Below, piece after piece: positions 34,368 through 41,565 of a stretch of 64,000 nucleotides of DNA. The stretch's first letter is position 1. Every line of letters starts with the position of its first letter. Source of the DNA: Bacteroides sp. 224 (lineage in GTDB: Bacteria; Bacteroidota; Bacteroidia; Bacteroidales; Bacteroidaceae); assembly GCF_010500995.1 (NCBI RefSeq), contig NZ_QVMK01000034.1, forward strand, positions 18,179-82,178. Direction: 5' to 3'. A model generated the notes under the pieces. That model saw nothing but the letters and a program-made list of their open reading frames with translations, did not search any database and was not told where the DNA came from. Made by a program: the position numbers and the translations under genes.

Positions 34368-35033
34368 TTACAGCATCATACTATTATTTATATTCAGCTT
34401 AAACTTTAGCCCCAGAAACTCGGCTGCTTTGCGAGACAATAACATACGCCCCAGGAATATCTCAAAATAATCCATCACGGAACAGATTTCGGTATCAATG
34501 GTAAGGCAAAGCGTAATTGTTTTTGCCTCTATGTTTAAACTTATATCTGCTTTCTCTACGGCATAGTTCACCCGATCGTGAATATCTGTTTGTATGGTTT
34601 CCAGACTACGAACGCGACTACGACGTACATCCGTTTTATCTGCAATGATAAGAGCTGCAGCCACGGCGTTCACAGGATAAGCGGTAGCCTCATCATGATT
34701 ACCAATGGCAGTAATAACAGCGGCGGTATCTTTAGGGTCCATACCCATTTTATCTAACAAGCGGAAAGCCATGATAGCTCCACTCTGTGCATGATCTACC
34801 CGGTTTACCACATTGCCTATATCGTGCATAAAGGCAGCGATTCTTGCTAATTCTACTTCATGAGGATCATAACCCAAGTCTTCCAAAAGATTTCCGGCTA
34901 CTTCGGCACACTTCGTGGTATGTGCAAAACTATGCTCTGTATATCCCAATGCTTCAAGAGAGGCATCTGCTTGTTTTATATAGGTTCTTATTTCCTCTGA
35001 ATGTTTTATATCTTCGAATGTAATTCTGCTCAT
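34368..35033 (-). CDS. HD domain phosphohydrolase
   Basis: A 221-residue soluble protein. An HD-type metal site is built from H39 (HTTKCAEVAG), HDIGN at about residues 70-74, and later HDEA (GNHDEATAYP) and DKTDVRRSR. The architecture fits small HD proteins acting on nucleotides or phosphomonoesters; the substrate is unknown. A -7-like TACCTTTG (minus strand, 35063-35070) lies just upstream. It is the first gene of a likely two-gene transcript with the GH29 enzyme, an unexpected partner. Confidence 0.82.
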   Translation of the reverse strand: MSRITFEDIKHSEEIRTYIKQADASLEALGYTEHSFAHTTKCAEVAGNLLEDLGYDPHEVELARIAAFMHDIGNVVNRVDHAQSGAIMAFRLLDKMGMDPKDTAAVITAIGNHDEATAYPVNAVAAALIIADKTDVRRSRVRSLETIQTDIHDRVNYAVEKADISLNIEAKTITLCLTIDTEICSVMDYFEIFLGRMLLSRKAAEFLGLKFKLNINNSMML

Positions 35034-35145
35034 CTAAATATATTCAATTATGCTTTATGATACAAAGGTAGTGCATTTCCTTCTGTTTTTACGTATGATT
35101 CATTGGTTACAAGCGGAATAAGCTGTTAAATCTTTATTATAGCTC

Positions 35146-35176
35146 TTGAAAATCTGCCGAATTTCATGTAAGTTTG
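35146..35176 (+). promoter_or_regulatory. Promoter of the first Rpn-type gene
   Basis: A -33 TTG at 35146-35148 and a -7 TAAGTTTG at 35169-35176 are 20 nt apart. The predicted transcription start is near 35183, 18 nt before the ATG at 35201. Confidence 0.55.
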
Positions 35177-35200
35177 TTGTCGCAACTAACAACTAAAGTC

Positions 35201-36130
35201 ATGGGAAGCGAAGGACTCATAGAAAAATACATTAACCCCTATACCGATTTCGGGTTTAAAAAGCTGTTTGGAACCGAACTTAACAAGGATTTGTTAATCA
35301 GTTTTCTGAATTCGTTGTTGCCCGACGGACAGGTTATTAAAGATGTAACCTACCTCAATGCCGAGCAACTTGGTACATTGGAAGCCGACCGACGCGCCGT
35401 ATTCGACGTTTATTGCGAAAACGAACAGGGGGAGAAGTTCTTGGTAGAGATGCAAAAAGGCGAACAACAATTCTTTAAAGACCGTAGCATATTTTACACC
35501 ACATTCCCCATTCGCGAACAAGCTATGAAAGGCAGAAGTTGGAATTATGAGTTGAAAGCAGTGTACACTGTTGGTATACTTAACTTCGCATTCGATAATA
35601 AAAACAACGATTACTTTCACCACGAAGTAAAGTTGGTAGATATGGGCTCTCAGGAAGTGTTCTATGATAAACTAACACTCATTTACCTGGAAATGCCCAA
35701 GTTCAACAAAACAGAACATGAGTTGGAAAACATGTTCGACAAATGGATGTTTGTACTCCGCAACCTCTCCAGATTGATGGAACGTCCGGCTGCCTTGCAA
35801 GAACGCATATTTACCCGCCTGTTCGAAGCGGCCGAAATAGCTCGCTTCAACCGCCAGGAGTTGGTAGAGTACGAAGACAGTTTGAAGAATTTTCGCGATT
35901 GGTACAGTGTAATGGAAACATCGCTGAATAAAGGACGAGCGGAAGGATTGGCGGAAGGAATTGAGAAGGGCTTGGCGGAAGGGCTTGAAAAGGGCTTGGC
36001 AGAAGGGCTTGAAAAGGGACGAACAGAAGGCGTTCTTGAAGTTGCCCGCAAAATGAAATCCAATTCAATTCCTTTACAAACAATTCAAGAACTAACAGGA
36101 TTATCTTTGGGGGAAATAGAAAAGTTATAA
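35201..36130 (+). CDS. Rpn family recombination-promoting nuclease/putative transposase, copy 1 (PD-(D/E)XK)
   Basis: A 309-residue protein. It starts MGSEGLIEKYINPYTDFGFK, the usual opening of Bacteroides PD-(D/E)XK nuclease family transposases. The nuclease motif has D69 (VFDVY) and E83-x-Q85 (LVEMQK). A helical middle leads to a C-terminal tract of GLAEGLEK-type octads (residues about 245-275), typical of Rpn proteins. At DNA level a 24-nt unit occurs twice in tandem at 35968-36015. The ATG at 35201 is shared by all copies; a longer start would cross the promoter. Rpn proteins promote RecA-independent recombination in E. coli; activity here is untested. A near-identical copy begins 12 nt downstream. 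Confidence 0.87.
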   Translation: MGSEGLIEKYINPYTDFGFKKLFGTELNKDLLISFLNSLLPDGQVIKDVTYLNAEQLGTLEADRRAVFDVYCENEQGEKFLVEMQKGEQQFFKDRSIFYTTFPIREQAMKGRSWNYELKAVYTVGILNFAFDNKNNDYFHHEVKLVDMGSQEVFYDKLTLIYLEMPKFNKTEHELENMFDKWMFVLRNLSRLMERPAALQERIFTRLFEAAEIARFNRQELVEYEDSLKNFRDWYSVMETSLNKGRAEGLAEGIEKGLAEGLEKGLAEGLEKGRTEGVLEVARKMKSNSIPLQTIQELTGLSLGEIEKL

Positions 36131-36142
36131 TAAACTAAAGTC

Positions 36143-37048
36143 ATGGGAAGCGAAGGACTCATAGAAAAATACATTAATCCCTATACCGATTTCGGGTTTA
36201 AAAAGCTGTTTGGAACCGAACTTAACAAGGATTTGTTAATCAGTTTCCTGAATTCGTTGTTGCCCGACGGACAGGTTATTAAGGATGTAACCTATCTCAA
36301 TGCCGAGCAACTTGGTACATTGGAAGCCGACCGACGCGCCGTATTCGACGTTTATTGCGAAAACGAACAGGGAGAGAAGTTCTTGGTAGAGATGCAAAAA
36401 GGAGAACAGCAGTTCTTTAAAGATCGTAGCATATTTTACACCACATTCCCCATTCGCGAACAAGCTATGAAAGGCAGAAGTTGGAATTATGAGTTGAAAG
36501 CTGTATACACTGTTGGCATACTTAACTTCGCATTCGACAATAAAAACAACGATTATTTTCACCACGAAGTAAAGTTGGTAGATATGGGCTCTCAGGAAGT
36601 GTTCTATGATAAACTAACACTCATTTACCTGGAAATGCCCAAGTTCAACAAAACAGAACATGAGTTGGAAAATATGTTCGACAAATGGATGTTTGTACTC
36701 CGCAACCTCTCCAGATTGATGGAACGACCGGCTGCCTTGCAAGAACGCATATTTACTCGCCTGTTCGAAGCGGCCGAAATAGCTCGCTTCAACCGCCAGG
36801 AGTTGGTAGAGTACGAAGATAGTTTGAAGAATTTCCGCGATTGGTACAGTGTAATGGAAACATCGCTGAATAAAGGACGAGCGGAAGGATTGGCGGAAGG
36901 AATTGAGAAAGGCTTGGCAGAAGGGCTTGAAAAGGGACGAACAGAAGGCGTTCTTGAAGTTGCCCGCAAAATGAAATCCAATTCAATTCCATTACAAACA
37001 ATTCAAGAACTAACAGGATTATCTTTTGGGGAAATAGAAAAGTTATAA
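36143..37048 (+). CDS. Rpn family recombination-promoting nuclease/putative transposase, copy 2
   Basis: A 301-residue near-twin of the preceding gene. By eye the two proteins are the same apart from one missing C-terminal octad (GLAEGLEK) and an S-L-G-E to S-F-G-E change near the end; most DNA differences are silent. The catalytic D69, E83 and Q85 are kept. The AAACTAAAGTC sequence just before the start is also repeated, so the duplicated unit includes the leader. The 3' end of copy 1 contains TATCTTTG (36099-36106), a -7-like match that could serve this gene. Recent tandem duplication is the simplest reading. Confidence 0.87.
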   Translation: MGSEGLIEKYINPYTDFGFKKLFGTELNKDLLISFLNSLLPDGQVIKDVTYLNAEQLGTLEADRRAVFDVYCENEQGEKFLVEMQKGEQQFFKDRSIFYTTFPIREQAMKGRSWNYELKAVYTVGILNFAFDNKNNDYFHHEVKLVDMGSQEVFYDKLTLIYLEMPKFNKTEHELENMFDKWMFVLRNLSRLMERPAALQERIFTRLFEAAEIARFNRQELVEYEDSLKNFRDWYSVMETSLNKGRAEGLAEGIEKGLAEGLEKGRTEGVLEVARKMKSNSIPLQTIQELTGLSFGEIEKL

Positions 37049-37060
37049 TAAACTAAAGTC

Positions 37061-37117
37061 ATGGGAGGCGAAGACTCATAGAAAAACACATTAACCCCTA
37101 TACCGATTTCGGGTTTA
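37061..37117 (+). pseudogene. 5' fragment of a third Rpn-type gene
   Basis: After the same AAACTAAAGTC leader, an ATG at 37061 starts a sequence matching the first 58 nt of the other copies, with one base lost (GAAGGACTC to GAAGACTC), causing a stop at codon 7. The match ends abruptly at GGGTTTA (37111-37117), where unrelated coding sequence begins. Confidence 0.8.
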
Positions 37118-37486
37118 GAATGGGAATATGCAGCTCGCGGAGGAAACAAAAGCCAAGGATATAAATACAGCGGTAGTCACAGTGTCTCTAATGTTGGTTG
37201 GTATACAGATAATAGCAACAACACTACTCACGCCGTAGGCACCAAAAGCCCGAACGAATTGGGTATTTATGATATGAGTGGAAATGTATGGGAATGGTGT
37301 GCCGACTGGTATGGTGCTTACAGTAGCAATGCACAAACTAATCCTAAAGGTTCTGATACAAGTGATTTCCGGGTGAATCGCGGCGGTAGCTGGTACTACG
37401 ATGCGAAGTATTGTCGTGTTTCGTTTCGCGACCTCAACACTCCCAACTCTCACTACTACGACCTGGGCTTTCGCTTGGCCCTTTAG
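37118..37486 (+). pseudogene. Fragment of a formylglycine-generating-enzyme-like (SUMF1/FGE-sulfatase) domain protein
   Basis: An open frame of 122 codons without a start codon. It begins exactly at EWEYAARGG, normally preceded by LPTEA in this family, and goes on with ELGIYDMSGNVWEWCADWY, RVNRGGSWYYDAKYCRVSFR and ends YYDLGFRLAL, the standard C-terminus of the domain. So it is the C-terminal half of an FGE-like gene joined to an Rpn 5' end at 37117/37118. The N-terminal half is absent from the window. Expression from an internal start (for example at 37259) cannot be excluded but is unlikely to give an active protein. Confidence 0.82.
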
Positions 37487-37585
37487 GTTACTATTAGGCA
37501 TCCCTCTCTGTTCTAAGTTAAACCATGAGTTGTGTAAAGGGCGAGCGAGGAAAGAGCGAAGACAAGAACAAAACGAATATTAATA

Positions 37586-37650
37586 AATTCAATTCCTTTA
37601 CAAACAACTCAAGAACTAACAGGATTATCTTTGGAGGAGATAGAAAAGCT
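37586..37650 (+). pseudogene. 3' fragment of an Rpn-type gene
   Basis: Matches the end of the two intact Rpn genes (AATTCAATTCCTTTACAAAC ... ATCTTTGGAGGAGATAGAAAAG, reading NSIPLQT.QELTGLSLEEIEKL). Together with the 5' fragment at 37061 it brackets the FGE-like segment. The stretch 37651-37830 shows no recognisable gene. Confidence 0.75.
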
Positions 37651-37840
37651 AATTATGCGCACCACTTTTACCCTAATCAAACTTCGACAATTGGATACTT
37701 AGCAAGGAAAATCCTCCTGGACTTACCGCAGGTTTCCCTAAGACTTGCTAGTAGTATGCCTTAGACAATCTTGTGGTAAATCCAGAAGTAAATTGCAATC
37801 ATAAAAGCAGAGAAAATGTGTTCTATATAAACTATTACTA

Positions 37841-37848
37841 TATCTTTG
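37841..37848 (+). promoter_or_regulatory. -7 element of the permease-like gene
   Basis: TATCTTTG, a full TAnnTTTG match, 29 nt before the ATG at 37878. The -33 element is unclear. Confidence 0.45.
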
Positions 37849-37877
37849 CAGCCTGTTTAAATTCAACCAACACATTT

Positions 37878-38852
37878 ATGAAAGATATCTTCACCCGCCG
37901 TTTTTGGAAATACTTTATTATTACCTTCTTTCTAGTACTCATCCTCAGTGCTTTGGGAGTTGGCAACCGTTATATAGATTTGTTTATAGCTAACTCCACA
38001 CCATTTAAAACACTTGCTAAACTATGCGCATGTATAGCTCTGGGAATAATTCCCGCAGCATTGTGCATTTCCACAGCATTGGCTACATTCATATCCTTTA
38101 GAAATCTGCCGGCAAACATAAAGGCAATAGGTATTTTTAGGAAGTTTGGTATTGGATTGTTGTGTTTCTTTCCTTTGGCTGCCGCTATTTATTGGTTTGA
38201 TCTCGACATTCAGCCCCGCTTTCAAACAGATGCAATGAAGATACTTTGGGAAGTTAAAAATGGCCGTCCTTTTCTTGCGGTAGACGACAAACCCTTAGAA
38301 TACCCCGATTTCAAAAACCACATTCTAAAACTATGCACTAAAAACGATCTGTATTTTCGCTTGGATTCACTCAAAAATCAATGTGGCGAATTGAGAGAAG
38401 AATGCAGCAAACTACTTATTCAACTGCCCGACACTGCTGCCAACAAAGCCTACGAGGCTTATCAACTCAAATGGTTGGGTGTAGACTACCAACATGCGCC
38501 ATCCCCTGTAACGATAAGCAAGGATAGTGTAATTCACATTCAACAATATGAACTATTCGACACTTCCGAGCAGCTATACAAAAGTAAGATTGAACATCTA
38601 TTGCATACATCCGAGTACTACAAACGAATGTTGAATGCAATGGTATTATTATTGGAATTTCTAATCTTTTCCATCTTGGGCTATCTATCCCGAAAGAAAA
38701 CGATAAAGAATATTCTGGGTATACTTGCCATTATCATAATGGCAGGGCTATTTGTTCGCTCAGTAACAAACCTTGGAGAACACTATGCAGAAACAGCACG
38801 CATAGGAATGAAGGCATACAAAAGAGATATAATCCATCAGGAGTTTAAATAG
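37878..38852 (+). CDS. Membrane protein, possibly a divergent LptF/LptG-like permease
   Basis: A 324-residue protein. Three membrane segments (about residues 11-29, 48-72 and 89-107) are followed by an extracytoplasmic domain of about 145 residues (108-250) and two or three more segments (252-270, 276-294). This 3 + domain + 2-3 layout, a basic loop after segment 2 and the ending SILGYLSRKKTIKNILGILA...NLGEHYAETARIG recall LptF/LptG permeases of the lipopolysaccharide exporter. The match is one of topology and weak pattern only. It is not next to other lpt genes and lies in accessory DNA, so it would not be the housekeeping copy. Otherwise it is a hypothetical membrane protein. An upstream extension to 37773 is rejected because it crosses the promoter. 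Confidence 0.6.
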   Translation: MKDIFTRRFWKYFIITFFLVLILSALGVGNRYIDLFIANSTPFKTLAKLCACIALGIIPAALCISTALATFISFRNLPANIKAIGIFRKFGIGLLCFFPLAAAIYWFDLDIQPRFQTDAMKILWEVKNGRPFLAVDDKPLEYPDFKNHILKLCTKNDLYFRLDSLKNQCGELREECSKLLIQLPDTAANKAYEAYQLKWLGVDYQHAPSPVTISKDSVIHIQQYELFDTSEQLYKSKIEHLLHTSEYYKRMLNAMVLLLEFLIFSILGYLSRKKTIKNILGILAIIIMAGLFVRSVTNLGEHYAETARIGMKAYKRDIIHQEFK

Positions 38853-38973
38853 GAATCACTTCACAACCTTTTTGTATACAACATAATCAGAAATACTCTC
38901 GAAAGAGTTGTCCGGTATCAAATCCATGTGCACCATCTATACGAATAGTATAGTTCAGTGAATAAAAATAAAC

Positions 38974-39003
38974 TATCTTTGGGAAGAAATAGAAAAGTTA
39001 TAG
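38974..39003 (+). pseudogene. Short relic of an Rpn 3' end, containing a -7-like sequence
   Basis: CTATCTTTGGGAAGAAATAGAAAAGTTATAG matches the last codons of the Rpn genes (LSLG.EIEKL, stop) with an extra base. It includes TATCTTTG (38974-38981), a TAnnTTTG match 45 nt before the GNAT gene start, so it may now work as that gene's promoter. The DNA from 38853 to 38973 shows nothing else. Confidence 0.5.
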
Positions 39004-39025
39004 CGTTATTATATCAATATAAATC

Positions 39026-39466
39026 ATGAAACTACATCGTCCCTCTTCCAACGACTTCGCTGAAATCACAACTGTGTGGGAAGCTTCCGTACGTGCTACT
39101 CACACCTTTCTATCCGAAGAAGATATTGCTTTCTTCAGACCATTGGTTCTTAATGAGTATCTTAAAAACGTCAATCTTTACTGTCTGAAAGATGAAGAAG
39201 GCGCCATTATCGCCTTTATGGGCATTGCCGAAAATAACCTGGAGATGCTCTTCATTCACCCCGATCAGCGAGGTAAGGGGTTGGGGAAATATTTGGTAAA
39301 TTACGCCACCACACAACTGGGCATAGATAGCGTAGATGTAAATGAACAAAACGAACAAGCTGTTGGCTTTTACTATAAAATGGGATTTGAAGTAGTTTCA
39401 CGAGATGAAACAGACGGAATGGGCAAACCATTTCCTATTCTTCATTTAAGATTGAAAGACATTTAA
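39026..39466 (+). CDS. GNAT family N-acetyltransferase
   Basis: A 146-residue acetyl-CoA-dependent acetyltransferase. The acetyl-CoA-binding QRGKGLGKYL lies at residues 81-90 after the beta4 strand LEMLFIHPD, and the C-terminal NEQNEQAVGFYYKMGFEV motif is present. The overall pattern is like YjaB-type small GNATs. The substrate is unknown. It stands alone between the Rpn relic and the convergent LytTR regulator gene; a -7-like match within the relic may drive it. Confidence 0.88.
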   Translation: MKLHRPSSNDFAEITTVWEASVRATHTFLSEEDIAFFRPLVLNEYLKNVNLYCLKDEEGAIIAFMGIAENNLEMLFIHPDQRGKGLGKYLVNYATTQLGIDSVDVNEQNEQAVGFYYKMGFEVVSRDETDGMGKPFPILHLRLKDI

Positions 39467-39476
39467 TAACAGGCTC

Positions 39477-40199
39477 TTACAATCGCTTCTTTTTCCTCAA
39501 TACCTTTTCCATAAACAACTCTCTGAAGTTATTCCCAATCAGAATTTCATTTCCTTTGATGTACACACTATTGTTGTCAAAGGAGTGAATATGTTCCATA
39601 TTAATAATATATGATTTACTCACTCGCAGAAAAGTGTCCGAAGGTAATTCCTCGTATATATTTTTGAGGTTCATGCGAGCAATCAGGCGTTGGTTATCAC
39701 ATTGAATAATCGAATAATCTTTCAATCCTTCAATAAACAATATGTCTTTGTACTCTACCTTGAAAAACTTCCGATCGCATTTAATGAAAAGGAAATCATC
39801 CTCTATGGTTTCTATATTATCTTTCTTATCTCCCCCTTCAAGCAAAAGAGAATGATAAGAAATTGCTTTGTTTACAGCCTTTTGGAAGCGTGGTAGTTCA
39901 ATGGGCTTTACGAGATAATCAATAACGTCGATATCATAACTTTCGGCAGCATACTCAGTATAAGCAGTGGTGAAAATCACAAGGGTACGATCCGACAAAG
40001 AGCGGGCAAACTCCAAGCCCGTCATTTTAGGCATCTGGATATCCAGAAAAACAAGATCCACAGGGTTCTCGTTCATAAAACGGGCAGCAGAAGCCGCACT
40101 ATTGAACATACCCAAAAGAGTAAGCTCTCCGGTTTCTTCAATCAATATCTCCACAGCACGCCGGGCAAGTGGTTCGTCATCTACAATAATACAATTCAT
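39477..40199 (-). CDS. LytTR family response regulator
   Basis: A 240-residue two-component regulator. The receiver domain (about 1-118) keeps the acidic pocket D7, D8, the phospho-acceptor D53 (LVFLDIQMPKMTG), T77/T78 and K98 (DYLVKPIE). The LytTR DNA-binding domain is at about 135-238 (FFKVEYKDILFIEGLKDYS ... FLRVSKSYIINMEHI). All residues needed for phosphorylation are intact. It is 13 nt downstream of a LytS/YpdA-type sensor gene whose product lacks the phospho-acceptor histidine, so its phosphate may come from another kinase or from small phosphodonors. Confidence 0.92.
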   Translation of the reverse strand: MNCIIVDDEPLARRAVEILIEETGELTLLGMFNSAASAARFMNENPVDLVFLDIQMPKMTGLEFARSLSDRTLVIFTTAYTEYAAESYDIDVIDYLVKPIELPRFQKAVNKAISYHSLLLEGGDKKDNIETIEDDFLFIKCDRKFFKVEYKDILFIEGLKDYSIIQCDNQRLIARMNLKNIYEELPSDTFLRVSKSYIINMEHIHSFDNNSVYIKGNEILIGNNFRELFMEKVLRKKKRL

Positions 40200-40212
40200 G
40201 CCTCAGGCTTCT

Positions 40213-41304
40213 TCATACTTCTTCATTAAAATAAAGGGTTAGAGCAATGATATGCCCATCGGGAATAATAAAGGGAGGAGGAAGCACTTGCAATGAATAG
40301 GTCTTTCCAAATAGAAAATCAAGGCGCTGCCTGATGGTGATGAAAGACTCATTATGGCTCTCGATAGGTAAATCTGTTACACAGGTAAAAAGGAGTTTCT
40401 CTTCATCTACGTTGAAAGTCAAAGATAGATTTGCATATTTGTCCGGATGTTCTATTCCACTTATCAACAATTGGATAAATGGAGTAAAGAGCAAAGGCGG
40501 AACAAGTGTGCAAGATATATCACCTTGTGTATTAATCTCATAACTCAACTGTTTGTTGTATAATTGTTCTAATTTGAGGTAATCGCTCACAAATAGTATT
40601 TCCGAACTGAGGAAAACTTCGTTGCGATTGCTGTCATAGAGTTGATAACGAAGCAGTTTGCTGAACTTCATTAAGGTAACAGATGCCTCTGTCGTATTCG
40701 TTTCACCTATCTGAGCAATACGATGTAAAGTGTTATATAAAAAACCAGGATTCACTTGCTGTTTCAAATGCTCCACTTCGGTTTTGAGGTGTTCTTTCTC
40801 TAATTGTTTGGCACGCTGATTATCTGTGATCCAATAACGCAGCAGGAGGGTAACCGAGCAACCGGTAAAGGCGATGAAACAGAGAAAATAATTACCGAAC
40901 AAATCAAGTATCAGTACATAGTTATTGTTAAAGTTATAGGTAGGTTCCGGATCAATCTCCATGGCAGCATAAGCCCTATTTTCCAGATAAAACTGAAGGA
41001 TAAGAATAATAAAAATAAGCAGCGCCAATAAGAGGAAATAAGTTAAGTATCTTTTCGTTAGCAGATACCGAGGCATAAGGAAATAAAGATTGAAATAACT
41101 CGGTAACAGATAGGTGAAAAATATACCGGCAGCATAACAAATAAATAATGGAGCAGTACAAACCTCGAAATAATCATAAGGAATTGCATAATTCAGTGCA
41201 ATACTCAACAACACAAAGACTAATATAATATGCCTTAAAGCTCTGTACTTTCTGTCTATCAACAGCTTGTACAGTATTTCGTGATTATCTTTTTGCTCTG
41301 CCAC
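40213..41304 (-). CDS. Degenerate sensor histidine kinase (LytS/YpdA, His_kinase type)
   Basis: A 363-residue membrane protein. Four membrane segments (about residues 24-40, 51-70, 88-107 and 128-157) are followed by a helix and the His_kinase domain. Where active members have NPHFLFNTLN, this one has NPGFLYNTLH, so the phospho-acceptor His is Gly187 (codon GGT). The N-box, normally PPLLLQPLVENAIKHG, reads PPLLFTPFIQLLISGIEH (269-286), without the Mg-binding Asn. The G-box glycines before the RQRLDFLFG segment (325-333) are also missing. It is therefore probably a pseudokinase. The reading frame is full length with no stop or frameshift, and the regulator gene follows directly, so the loss of residues looks like adaptation rather than decay. 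Confidence 0.85.
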   Translation of the reverse strand: MAEQKDNHEILYKLLIDRKYRALRHIILVFVLLSIALNYAIPYDYFEVCTAPLFICYAAGIFFTYLLPSYFNLYFLMPRYLLTKRYLTYFLLLALLIFIILILQFYLENRAYAAMEIDPEPTYNFNNNYVLILDLFGNYFLCFIAFTGCSVTLLLRYWITDNQRAKQLEKEHLKTEVEHLKQQVNPGFLYNTLHRIAQIGETNTTEASVTLMKFSKLLRYQLYDSNRNEVFLSSEILFVSDYLKLEQLYNKQLSYEINTQGDISCTLVPPLLFTPFIQLLISGIEHPDKYANLSLTFNVDEEKLLFTCVTDLPIESHNESFITIRQRLDFLFGKTYSLQVLPPPFIIPDGHIIALTLYFNEEV

Positions 41305-41502
41305 CGGTATATTTTATTTAGAATTCTAATTTCAGTCCATCAATATAGGGTGTGCGAATGTAGAGAAATAGTAATTACGAAAATTAAAAAGTAGACGAAA
41401 ATCCAAAATAAGAATACGAAAACATTCTTTTTCATATCCGTATCTTTTAGTTCTTTATTAGATAACACAGCCTACCAGGTATTAGTTTACCCATTGAAGA
41501 AA

Positions 41503-41534
41503 AATCCTCCCAAAGGAAAGCCTTCAAGAGGATT
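41503..41534 (-). terminator. Rho-independent terminator of hcp
   Basis: On the minus strand: AATCCTC (41528-41534) pairs with GAGGATT (41503-41509), followed by TTTCTTC. TTGAAG/CTTCAA flanks can extend the stem. It lies 32 nt after the hcp stop codon. The remaining 41305-41502 shows no gene. Confidence 0.6.
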
Positions 41535-41565
41535 CTTCAACTTCAAGTATAGAGTATTTAATTGA

